Below, piece by piece: positions 26,844-34,310 of a stretch of DNA of 64,000 nucleotides. Within the stretch, counting starts at the first letter, position 1. Every line of letters starts with the position of its first letter. The notes under the pieces were generated by a model. It was given only the letters and a program-made list of their open reading frames with translations. It searched no databases and was not told the origin of the DNA. A program made the position numbers and the translations under genes. This DNA comes from a bacterium (GTDB lineage: Bacteria > Desulfobacterota > Binatia > HRBIN30 > CADEER01): the NCBI GenBank assembly GCA_019637795.1, contig JAHBUY010000001.1, forward strand, positions 765,001-829,000. The letters are read 5' to 3'.

Positions 26844-27935
26844 TTGCCGCGCCGTTGGTCGTCCGTTGGCGTCGTCGCCGTCGCACTCGCTCTGGCAGCC
26901 CTCGCGCGCGCGCAGGCGCCGGACGGCACGTCCACTCCGGCAACGGGAAAGGAGCCCCAGGTGAGCTTCAAGAAGCCGAACGCCGAGGAGCTGAAGCAGA
27001 CGCTCACCCCCGAGCAGTACCGGGTGACGCAGGAGTGCGGCACCGAGCCGCCGTTCCACAACGCCTACTGGGACAACCACGAGCCCGGCATCTACGTCGA
27101 CGTGGTCACCGGCGAGCCGCTGTTCTCCTCGCGCGACAAGTTCGATTCCGGCTCCGGTTGGCCCAGCTTCACCAAGCCGCTCGAGCCCAACGTCGTCGAG
27201 ACCAGCGACCGCTCGCACGGCATGGTGCGCGTCGAGGTGCGCAGCAAGCACGGCGACTCGCACCTCGGGCACGTGTTCGACGACGGCCCGCGGGATGCCG
27301 GCGGCCGGCGCTACTGCATCAACTCGGCGTCGTTGCGCTTCATCCCGGCGTCGAAGCTGGCCGAGGAGGGCTACGGCCAGTACGCGGCGCAGTTCGCCGC
27401 CGCGCCGGGCGCGGCGACGACGCCGGCGGCGAGCGAGCAAAGCGCGCACCGGGAGGTGGCGATCCTCGCCGGCGGCTGCTTCTGGGGCATGGAGGACATC
27501 CTGCGCAAGATCCCCGGCGTGCTGGAGACGGAGGTCGGCTACACCGGCGGCTGGCTCGAGCACCCGACGTACGAGGACACCCACGACTCGAAGTCCGGCC
27601 ACGCCGAAGCGGTGAAGGTCACGTTCGACCCCGCGGTGCTGTCGTACGAGACGCTGCTCGAGCAGTGGTTCTTCCGCATGCACGACCCGACGACGCTCAA
27701 CCGCCAGGGCAACGACGTCGGCACCCAGTACCGCTCGGCCATCTTCTACACCTCGGAGGCGCAACGGCAGACGGCCGAGGCGGTCAAGCAGCGCGTCGAC
27801 GCCTCGGGCAAGTGGAAGAACCCGGTCGTCACCGAGATCGTCGCCGCGTCGGCGTGGTGGCCCGCCGAGGGCTACCACCAGGACTACCTGCAGAAGCACC
27901 CCAACGGGTACACCTGCCACTACCTGCGGCCCTGA
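26844..27935 (+). CDS. msrAB: Secreted methionine sulfoxide reductase MsrB-MsrA fusion
   Basis: 363 residues from a TTG at 26844, chosen because GGAGG lies 4 nt upstream and the product begins with a signal peptide ([23 protein letters not shown]). The MsrB domain (about 45-175) has [28 protein letters not shown] and HLGHVF. Its catalytic Cys158 is in [11 protein letters not shown]; it lacks the CxxC pairs of Zn-type MsrB. The MsrA domain (about 205-363) has GGCFWGMED (Cys212), [14 protein letters not shown] and [15 protein letters not shown]. It repairs R and S sulfoxides of Met in envelope proteins. The B-then-A order is the reverse of many fusions. No thioredoxin-like domain is attached, so reductant is external. 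Confidence 0.93.
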   Translation: MPRRWSSVGVVAVALALAALARAQAPDGTSTPATGKEPQVSFKKPNAEELKQTLTPEQYRVTQECGTEPPFHNAYWDNHEPGIYVDVVTGEPLFSSRDKFDSGSGWPSFTKPLEPNVVETSDRSHGMVRVEVRSKHGDSHLGHVFDDGPRDAGGRRYCINSASLRFIPASKLAEEGYGQYAAQFAAAPGAATTPAASEQSAHREVAILAGGCFWGMEDILRKIPGVLETEVGYTGGWLEHPTYEDTHDSKSGHAEAVKVTFDPAVLSYETLLEQWFFRMHDPTTLNRQGNDVGTQYRSAIFYTSEAQRQTAEAVKQRVDASGKWKNPVVTEIVAASAWWPAEGYHQDYLQKHPNGYTCHYLRP

Positions 27936-28276
27936 CCGCATCGCCTCCCGCTCGCGGAGGCGTGCCGACGATCATCCAGACGCCGCGCGTCCAGACGCCG
28001 CGCGTCCGGGCGCGCCCGCGCGCCTCCCCGCTGGACCGTTGAAGGTCGAGCGGGCGCGACGAACCCCCGGCGGGCGGAAGGCTTCCGCGCCTACCGTACC
28101 GGCGGCGCGGCGATCGTCGCCATGGCCGGGGACCGCGACGCCACCGTCCCACTGACCAACGCCAATCCGCGCCGTCCGGCACCCGAACGCCCGCGGACGA
28201 GACGGCGCGAGGGCGGCGGAACCGCCACGCACCCCGCTCCTGCGCCAGGCGCGCAGGAGCGGGGTCGCATCTGCCG
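27936..28276. other. 341-bp convergent intergenic region
   Basis: No gene is seen. It holds a perfect 15-bp tandem duplication (unit CCAGACGCCGCGCGT at 27976-27990 and 27991-28005) and the 15-bp-stem hairpin at 28231-28265. Confidence 0.7.
28231..28265 (-). terminator. Strong hairpin after the NHL/Cys-repeat gene
   Basis: A perfect 15-bp stem (ACCCCGCTCCTGCGC with its complement) encloses a 5-nt loop. It starts 12 bp past the stop codon on the minus strand. There is no T-run, as in other hairpins here. It could also stop msr transcription from the other side. Confidence 0.7.
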
Positions 28277-30781
28277 TCAGCGCTTCGCCTTGAATTGCGC
28301 CGCCTCGTTCTTCTTCTCGTCGGCGGCGGTGAACGTGCTCTCCAGACACAGCGACGAGCCGTTCTTCTTCATCTGGACCGTTACCGGATACGCCAGCGGC
28401 AGCGCCGGGTCGGGCAGCGCCGCTCCCTTGCCCTTGGCCAGCGCCTTCGACTTGCCCGCGACCCCGCCCTTCAACAGCACCAACGACAGCCCGTCGGGGC
28501 TGCTGCCCTTGAACTTGTACCCCTTGGCTCCGACCGCGCTCCACCCCGCGCCGGGCGGGATCGCCGCATCGGCGACCAGCGCGCTCGTCGTGCCGGCATA
28601 GACGCAGAGCGCGTACCCGGCGCTGCCGGTTGGATCGGCGAGATCCATCTGCGCCAGCGCCGCGCCCTTGATCCACTTCCACAGCAGCTTGTCCTTGCCG
28701 TCGTCGCTCGCGTTCTTGATCAGCACGATCGCCTTCTGCGCCGTGAGGCAGCCGCTGGCGGGCGCCTCGTCGTTGACGCAACCGGCCAGTGGATCGCAGG
28801 AGTCGGCGGTGCAGCCGTCGCCGTCGTCGCAATCGAGCGGATCGGCGCCGACGCAACTGCCGCCCTGGCAGGTATCGGTCTGCGTGCAGGTGTCGTCGTC
28901 GTCGCAGCCGGTGCCGTCGACCTGTTTCAGGTCGCCCGGACACGCGGCGCTGCTCCCCGTGCAGCTTTCGGCGACGTCGCACTGATCGATGGCGGCCCGG
29001 CACGGCGTCCCCATCGCCACGAAACCGTCCGCCGGGCAGGCGGCATCCGACCCGGAGCAGAATTCGGCGAGGTCGCACGCCTCGCCAGGGCTCGCGGCAC
29101 GGCATTCGACGGTCGCCGGCTGGAACGCGTCCGCGGGGCAGGCCGCGCTCGCGCCATCGCAGCTCTCCGCGACGTCGCACACGCCGGCCGCGGCGCGGCA
29201 CTCGCCGCCGGATGCGAACTGATCCGCCGGGCAGTTCGGGCCACTACCGTCACAGCTCTCGGCGAGGTCGCAGACGTCGGCAACCGGCCGGCAGACGCCG
29301 CTGCTGGCGAACCCGTCGCCGGGGCAGGTGTCGCTGACCCCGTCGCACGACTCGGCGACGTCGCACACGCCGGCCGCGCCGCGGCACACCGCGCTGCTCT
29401 TGCCGTCCGCCGGGCAGGTCGCCGACGACCCGGTGCAGGTCTCCGCCACATCGCAGGCGCCGACCGCGGCGCGGCAGACGACCGCGCTCGACTCGTACTG
29501 GCAGCTCGCCGAGCAGCAGTCGCCGTTCAGCGTGTTGCCGTCGTCGCACTGCTCGCCCGCGTTCACCACGCCATTGCCGCACTGGCCCCGGAAGAGCATC
29601 ACCCGGTTCATGTTGCGACCGCTGACCAGCAGCCCGCCGCTGGCCGTGAAGGCGAGGTTGTAGACGTACTGCATCGACTGCGCGGAGACGCCGCCGTTGA
29701 ACGGCACGTTGCTCGTGAAGTTCGGTTGCCCGAGCACCGTCGTCGCCGCGGCACCATTCGTCACGGGAATCGCCGGAAAGAGGAGGACGCGGTGATTGAG
29801 ATACTCTCCGATAGCCAACTCGCCGCTGGCGCTCACCGCGACACCGATGGGAATGCTGAGTTGCGTCGCGCTCGTGCCGCTCGCGCTCGAGCCGAATCCG
29901 GGTTGACCGATCACCACCGCGGCCGACGCGCCGTTGGTCGACGGGATGCTGTTGAACACGACGACGCGATTGTTGGACTCCTCCGCCACCAGCAGTCGTC
30001 CGTCCGGAGCCAGGGCGGTGTGCCAGGGGCGGGACAATTGGTTTGCTGCCGCGCCAGCCGCATTTCCCGTCATCGTCGACTGGCCGATCACGACATCGGC
30101 CGCGGTGCCGTTGACGGTCGGAATCGCGTTGTAGACCAGCACCCGATTGTTGAAGAGATCCGCGACCACCAGCTTGCCGTCCGGGGTGGTCATCACGCCC
30201 GAGGGATAGCTCAGCTTGGTGGCCGACGTTCCGCCGGCGCTCGACACGAAGTCGGTCTGGCCGATGACGACATCCGCCGCGGCGCCGTTCGTGGTCGGAA
30301 TGGTGTTCCAGATCAGGACGCGATTGTTTCCGCTATCGGCAACGATGAGCTTGCCGCTCGAGGAGAAGGTCACGCCGTCGGTGCTGCTCGTCAGTTGGGC
30401 GGTCGCGCCAAACGCCGTGCTGGTGAAGTTCGGCTTGCCGACGACCACATCGGCGGGCTGGCCGTCGGCGGCGGGAATGCTGTTCCAGATCAGCACTCGC
30501 CCTGAGCTCTGCGCCGCGACGGCGACATGGCCGAACGGGCTGATGGCGACGTCGGTCGCGCCCGGGGCGGTGATTTGCGAAGCGACCGTATTCTGCGCCG
30601 TGAAGTTGGCCTGGCCGATGACGACGTCGGCGTTCTGAAAGGTCGTGAACGCGCCGGCCGTGCCGGCAGCCAGCATCGCGGTCGCGCAGGCTGCGAGCGT
30701 CGGCACGACGCGGCGTCTCGACAGCCGCTCTCGGGTTGCGATTCGAGGCGAAAAGGTCCCCGGCGGCGACACCTGGCGCAT
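28277..30781 (-). CDS. Secreted NHL-propeller / Cys-repeat protein with the shared C-terminal 'WKW' domain
   Basis: 834 residues from ATG 30781, which has a GGGGGGAG Shine-Dalgarno. A long signal peptide (to about 44) is followed by a beta-propeller of about six NHL-like blades (50-399), each with NNRVLIWN and ADVVIGQ.F phrases. Next comes a Myxococcales-type module CGNGVVNAGEQCDDGN (401-428). Six disintegrin-like units occupy 436-619 (CR.A.G.CD.AESCDG.S..CPAD), then CDDGDGCTADSCD. A ~157-residue terminal domain (678-834) has KLLWKWIKGA and ALAKGKGAALPDP. The same terminal domain ends the protein at 33012-34103. Probably a surface or secreted binding protein; function unknown. Confidence 0.85.
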   Translation of the reverse strand: MRQVSPPGTFSPRIATRERLSRRRVVPTLAACATAMLAAGTAGAFTTFQNADVVIGQANFTAQNTVASQITAPGATDVAISPFGHVAVAAQSSGRVLIWNSIPAADGQPADVVVGKPNFTSTAFGATAQLTSSTDGVTFSSSGKLIVADSGNNRVLIWNTIPTTNGAAADVVIGQTDFVSSAGGTSATKLSYPSGVMTTPDGKLVVADLFNNRVLVYNAIPTVNGTAADVVIGQSTMTGNAAGAAANQLSRPWHTALAPDGRLLVAEESNNRVVVFNSIPSTNGASAAVVIGQPGFGSSASGTSATQLSIPIGVAVSASGELAIGEYLNHRVLLFPAIPVTNGAAATTVLGQPNFTSNVPFNGGVSAQSMQYVYNLAFTASGGLLVSGRNMNRVMLFRGQCGNGVVNAGEQCDDGNTLNGDCCSASCQYESSAVVCRAAVGACDVAETCTGSSATCPADGKSSAVCRGAAGVCDVAESCDGVSDTCPGDGFASSGVCRPVADVCDLAESCDGSGPNCPADQFASGGECRAAAGVCDVAESCDGASAACPADAFQPATVECRAASPGEACDLAEFCSGSDAACPADGFVAMGTPCRAAIDQCDVAESCTGSSAACPGDLKQVDGTGCDDDDTCTQTDTCQGGSCVGADPLDCDDGDGCTADSCDPLAGCVNDEAPASGCLTAQKAIVLIKNASDDGKDKLLWKWIKGAALAQMDLADPTGSAGYALCVYAGTTSALVADAAIPPGAGWSAVGAKGYKFKGSSPDGLSLVLLKGGVAGKSKALAKGKGAALPDPALPLAYPVTVQMKKNGSSLCLESTFTAADEKKNEAAQFKAKR
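28925..29476 (-). repeat. Six disintegrin-like Cys repeats (about 30 residues each)
   Basis: Residues 436-619 of the NHL protein. Each unit has six Cys spaced like CR.A...CD.AE.C.G....CP.D. The even Cys number supports disulfide-bonded modules. Confidence 0.85.
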
Positions 30782-31191
30782 GCTCCCCCCTTCAGGCTTC
30801 TCCGGGCCGACCCCACCGCCGGCCCGTGCTCTCACTGCCTGGCTGCCAGGGGCAGCGCCTGAATACAATTAGGGAAAACCCTATGCGCCTTCTACAGGCT
30901 CAATAGCCTCGATTGATATAGACAGTCCGCCGTCCTCACCGCGGTCGCTTGCACGGGGCGGCGACGCGCCCGCGCGCCGGTCAACGCCCCCACCCGCAGC
31001 GTGGGCCCGGAGGACTCCTTTCCGTCCGCGATCGCGCCCGCGGTGAGCGAGAAGCTGGCCTTCGTGCACCACCCCACCCGGCGGCGGAACGAGGCGGGAG
31101 GGGCGGCGCCTGCGGGCCGGGGCGGCGTGTCACAGCGGCGCCGCGGCGCGGGAGCCGCGAATTCCAGGGTCCGCTGGCGCGGCGTTCGCGA
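30782..31191. other. Intergenic region upstream of the NHL gene
   Basis: No convincing gene. The NHL-side leader has the AGGG-N4-CCCT palindrome at 30870-30883. The rest up to the small membrane protein stop at 31192 shows nothing recognised. Confidence 0.6.
30870..30883. promoter_or_regulatory. TAGGG-AAAA-CCCTA palindrome, possible operator of the NHL gene
   Basis: Five-bp arms around four A's, 89 bp upstream of the NHL start. On the minus strand it reads AGGG-TTTT-CCCTAAT, matching AGGG-AAAT-CCCTGAT upstream of the kinase operon (6325-6342). Confidence 0.45.
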
Positions 31192-31317
31192 TCACCCCGG
31201 GCCGAAGATGTTGTTGCCGAGCACCACCCACAACAGCAGGAGCAGTCCGACGGGAACGCCCATGAGGTAGAGGACGAAGTAGCCGACTCGTCCGTTCTGG
31301 TTCGTGAGCTGACGCAT
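31192..31317 (-). CDS. Small single-helix membrane protein
   Basis: 41 residues, MRQLTNQNGRVGYFVLYLMG at the start and one hydrophobic helix after it, ending NNIFGPG. The ATG has GGAGG 9 nt upstream. I know no function. It may be co-transcribed with wecB, whose stop is 113 bp upstream. Confidence 0.65.
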   Translation of the reverse strand: MRQLTNQNGRVGYFVLYLMGVPVGLLLLLWVVLGNNIFGPG

Positions 31318-31430
31318 GATCGATTCCCTCCTGGGCGTGGAGGGAGCAACGTCCGCGCCACGGCGCCACTGAACCGTGCGCCCGCCGAGGGCGACAGCGG
31401 CGGGTAAGAAGTGCCCGCGCCGTGTCGACG

Positions 31431-32564
31431 CTACAGGTGCTCCGCGAGCACGCGCGCGATGCGTTCGCCGGCGCGTCCGTCCCAGAGCGGCGGGGGCGGG
31501 CGCTCGCCGACGCCGGCGCGGCGCAGCGCCGCGTGCGCCCCGGCGAGGATCCGCTGCCGATCGCGGCCGACCAGCACGCTGGTGCCGGTGGTCAGGGTCA
31601 CCGGCCGCTCGCTGTGGTCGCGCAGCACCAGGCAGGGCGTGCCCAGGACCGTCGTCTCGTCCTGCACGCCGCCCGAGTCGGTGAGCACCAGGCGGGCGCG
31701 CGCCAGCAGGTGGACGAAGTCGAGATAGCCGAGCGGCTCGCTGACGAGCACCCGCGACCGCGGCGGCGCGCCGGGCTCGCACACGAAGCCGGACAGTCCC
31801 CACTCGCGGATGCGGGCGCGGGTACGCGGATGGACGGGAAGGATCACCGGCAGCTCGCCCGCCAGCTCGGCGGCGGCGCCGAGGATCGCCGCCAGCGGCG
31901 CCGGCGCATCGACGTTGCCGGCGCGGTGCACGGTGAGGATCGCGAGATCCCGGTCGCCGGCCAGGCCGAGCCGCTCGAGCACGCGCGACGACCCGGCCTG
32001 CGGCAGCGCCCACAGGAGCGAGTCGATCATGACGTTGCCGACGAGATGGATGTCCGTCGCCTCCCGCCCCTCGCGCCGCAGGTTGTCGACCGCCGCGGCC
32101 TCGGTGACGAACAACAGCTCGGCGAGCGCGTCGGTCACGACGCGGTTCACCTCCTCCGGGACGCGACGGTCGAAACAACGCAGCCCGGCTTCGACGTGCG
32201 CCAGCCGGACCCCGGTCTTGGCCGCCGTGAGCGCCGCCGCGACGGTGGAGTTCACGTCGCCGAACACCAGCACGAGATCCGGCCGCTCGGCGAGCAGCAC
32301 CGGCTCGAGGCCGCGGATCACCGCCGCCGTCGTCGCCGCGTGGCTCCCCGATCCGACCCCCAGGCGATAGTCGGGCGGCGGCAGATGCAGGTCGGCGTAG
32401 AATCGCCCGGACAGCGCCTCGTCGTAATGTTGGCCGGTGTCGACCAGCACCGGCGTCAGCCGGCCGGTTCCAGCGGCGGCCTGCGCGGCAAAGGCGCGGA
32501 GGACCGCCGCGACCTTGACCAGATTGGGCCGCGTTCCGACGACGCACAGAACCTTTCTGGCCAT
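31431..32564 (-). CDS. wecB: UDP-N-acetylglucosamine 2-epimerase (non-hydrolysing), WecB-like
   Basis: 377 residues. VVGTRPNLVKVAAVLRA at the N-terminus is followed by DTGQHYD, LVFGDVNSTVAAALTAAK, HVEAGLRCFDRRVPEEVNR, LTVHRAGNVD and LTDSGGVQDETTVLGTPCLVLRD. Together these define the GT-B-fold epimerase that makes UDP-ManNAc for surface polysaccharide. HRAGN differs slightly from the common HRPEN/HRREN. No other polysaccharide gene is adjacent. Confidence 0.93.
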   Translation of the reverse strand: MARKVLCVVGTRPNLVKVAAVLRAFAAQAAAGTGRLTPVLVDTGQHYDEALSGRFYADLHLPPPDYRLGVGSGSHAATTAAVIRGLEPVLLAERPDLVLVFGDVNSTVAAALTAAKTGVRLAHVEAGLRCFDRRVPEEVNRVVTDALAELLFVTEAAAVDNLRREGREATDIHLVGNVMIDSLLWALPQAGSSRVLERLGLAGDRDLAILTVHRAGNVDAPAPLAAILGAAAELAGELPVILPVHPRTRARIREWGLSGFVCEPGAPPRSRVLVSEPLGYLDFVHLLARARLVLTDSGGVQDETTVLGTPCLVLRDHSERPVTLTTGTSVLVGRDRQRILAGAHAALRRAGVGERPPPPLWDGRAGERIARVLAEHL

Positions 32565-33011
32565 CAGCCTCGCCCCCGGTCAGGCAAGCGGGAAGCGCAG
32601 CGCCGGCAGCGACCGCGCGGCGGCACGCGCATCGCGCTCCGCCAGCTCCCTCCGACCGCGACCGCGCCGCCCCGTCGTCGGTCCCTCAGCACCCTGGACC
32701 TCCCACCGTGGACGCCACCTCTGCCCCTTTCGCGCCTCCGCGGCAACCCGCATCCCGCCCAGGCCCGGCGTCAGTCCCGGGCCGGCTACGGGAACTCCCC
32801 AATTGCCGCCCGCCGTCGCGCCTGTCAGAGCAGTCGGGTCGGTGGCGCTGCTGCCTCGGGAATAACGATGGCGGGGGGCCGGCGGAAAGATTTTCGTGAC
32901 AAATGACTGGTCACAGTGCTTGAATACGGCCCGCATAGCGGGGGAGAGCGTCGATCAGACGCGAAGGGCGAGCCGGCGCAGGCAACCCTTCACACAACGA
33001 ACGGAGGCATC
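32565..33011. other. 447-bp upstream region of a secreted-protein gene
   Basis: No gene is supported; frames here are proline/arginine-rich without a Shine-Dalgarno. The part nearest the next gene is less GC-rich and includes GTGAC-N9-GTCAC (32896-32914), a weak inverted repeat that could be an operator. Confidence 0.55.
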
Positions 33012-34103
33012 ATGCGTCACCATGCGCGCGCTACAGGGGATCGGAGCGCTGCGGCGCGGTTCGCCGTCGCCGCCGCCGTCGTCGGTTTCGCCCTGGTTTC
33101 GGCGACGGCGGGATACGGACAACTGAGCCAGGGGCCGCTGAGCCCGGCGACCGCGGTCGACGACGCGTCGTTCGGCGGCGCCGGCTGGTTCCCGGCAGCG
33201 AACGCGATCAGCAGCGACAACCAGTGGGCCTCGGTCACGCCCGCCGGCTCGCCGACCCATTACCTGAAGGTCACCACCTTCGGATTCTCGATTCCCGCCC
33301 CGGCGCAGATCCAGGGCATCAAGGTGTTCGTCGAGCGCCACTCGGCCGTCGGCACGGTGTTCGACGCCCGCGCCCGCATCGTCAAAGGCGGCGTCATCGG
33401 CAGCGCCGATCGCGCCCTGCCCGGCAACTGGCCGATGGGGAGCGACGTGACCGTCAGCTACGGCGGTCCGGCGGATCTCTGGGGCACGACGTGGACGCCG
33501 GCCGACATCAACAGCAACGGCTTCGGGTTCGCCCTCTCGGTCGATGACAACGTCGACAGCGCCGCCGTCGACCACATCTCCATCACCGTCTACTACACGC
33601 TCTGCGCCGCCACCCCGGCGGTCGGCTGCCGGACGGCGCAGAAGTCGGGCCTGGTGCTCAAGAACAACCCCACCCCCGCCAAGAACAAACTGGTGTGGAA
33701 GTGGGCGAAGGGCCAGAGCACCACCCAGGCGGACTTCGGCGACCCGAAGGATGGCACCGCCAACTACGCGCTGTGCATCTACGACAACGGGGCGCTCGCC
33801 GGCTCGACCCTGGTCGCGCCCGGCACCGGCTGGAGCGTGCTCAGCACCAAGGGCTGGAAGTTCCTCGACAAGGCCGGCAGCCAGACCGGCGTCCAGAAGA
33901 TCATTCTCAAGGGCAGCACCGACAACAAGGCCAAGGCGCTGGTGAAGGGCAAGGGCGCCGGCCTGCCCGTGATCGCGCCGCCGCTGACCGGACCGGTCAC
34001 CGCGCAACTGGTCAACAGCCAGTCCGGCCTCTGCTGGCAGAGCGTGTTCAACTCGCCCTTCACCAAGAACGGGGCCGGCTCGTTCAAGGCCAAGGCTCCC
34101 TGA
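33012..34103 (+). CDS. Secreted protein with jelly-roll-like domain and the shared C-terminal 'WKW' domain
   Basis: 363 residues; GGAGG lies 4 nt before the ATG. A signal peptide (ARFAVAAAVVGFALVSATAGYG) is followed by a beta-sandwich-like domain (about 37-200: ADIWG-like strands, IPAPAQIQGIKVFVERHS, SITVYYTL). Residues 206-363 match the C-terminus of the NHL protein: KLVWKWAKG, ADFGDP, YALCIYDN, KGWKF, LVKGKGAGLP, PVTAQL, LCWQSVF, SFKAKAP. It is monocistronic, ending at a strong hairpin. Function unknown. Confidence 0.82.
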   Translation: MRHHARATGDRSAAARFAVAAAVVGFALVSATAGYGQLSQGPLSPATAVDDASFGGAGWFPAANAISSDNQWASVTPAGSPTHYLKVTTFGFSIPAPAQIQGIKVFVERHSAVGTVFDARARIVKGGVIGSADRALPGNWPMGSDVTVSYGGPADLWGTTWTPADINSNGFGFALSVDDNVDSAAVDHISITVYYTLCAATPAVGCRTAQKSGLVLKNNPTPAKNKLVWKWAKGQSTTQADFGDPKDGTANYALCIYDNGALAGSTLVAPGTGWSVLSTKGWKFLDKAGSQTGVQKIILKGSTDNKAKALVKGKGAGLPVIAPPLTGPVTAQLVNSQSGLCWQSVFNSPFTKNGAGSFKAKAP

Positions 34104-34117
34104 GTCGGCCGCCATCG

Positions 34118-34151
34118 CGCGCCGTCGGCTCCGCCGGGAGCCGACGGCGCG
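34118..34151 (+). terminator. Strong hairpin after the secreted-protein gene
   Basis: A 14-bp stem (CGCGCCGTCGGCTC with its complement) encloses a 6-nt loop, 15 bp past the stop. No T-run. It mirrors the hairpin after the NHL gene, which ends in the same domain. Confidence 0.7.
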
Positions 34152-34310
34152 TCACCGGCGCGCGGCCCGCCAGCGCGCGCTACCGCCGCGTTCCAGCACC
34201 GCGGCGTGTGCAAGCCGCAGCGCGGCCATTGGCTGCGCGCGCTGACTGCGTCGCAGTCATGCGAAGATCGCATTGACGGCGCGCCCGCGGCGGGACTATC
34301 GCCGCGGCCG

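Noticed and set aside
27976..28005. 15-bp tandem duplication as an attachment site
   Set aside because: No integrase or phage gene is near and the unit is just a doubled GC-rich stretch.
31431..32564. HRAGN in WecB as a catalytic loss
   Set aside because: The position varies among WecB-like proteins (HRPEN, HRREN, HRPSN), so this is not clear evidence of inactivity.
32896..32914. GTGAC-N9-GTCAC as a Crp-type box
   Set aside because: TGA and TCA are 11 bp apart, not the 6 of Crp/Fnr sites. Kept only as a weak inverted repeat.
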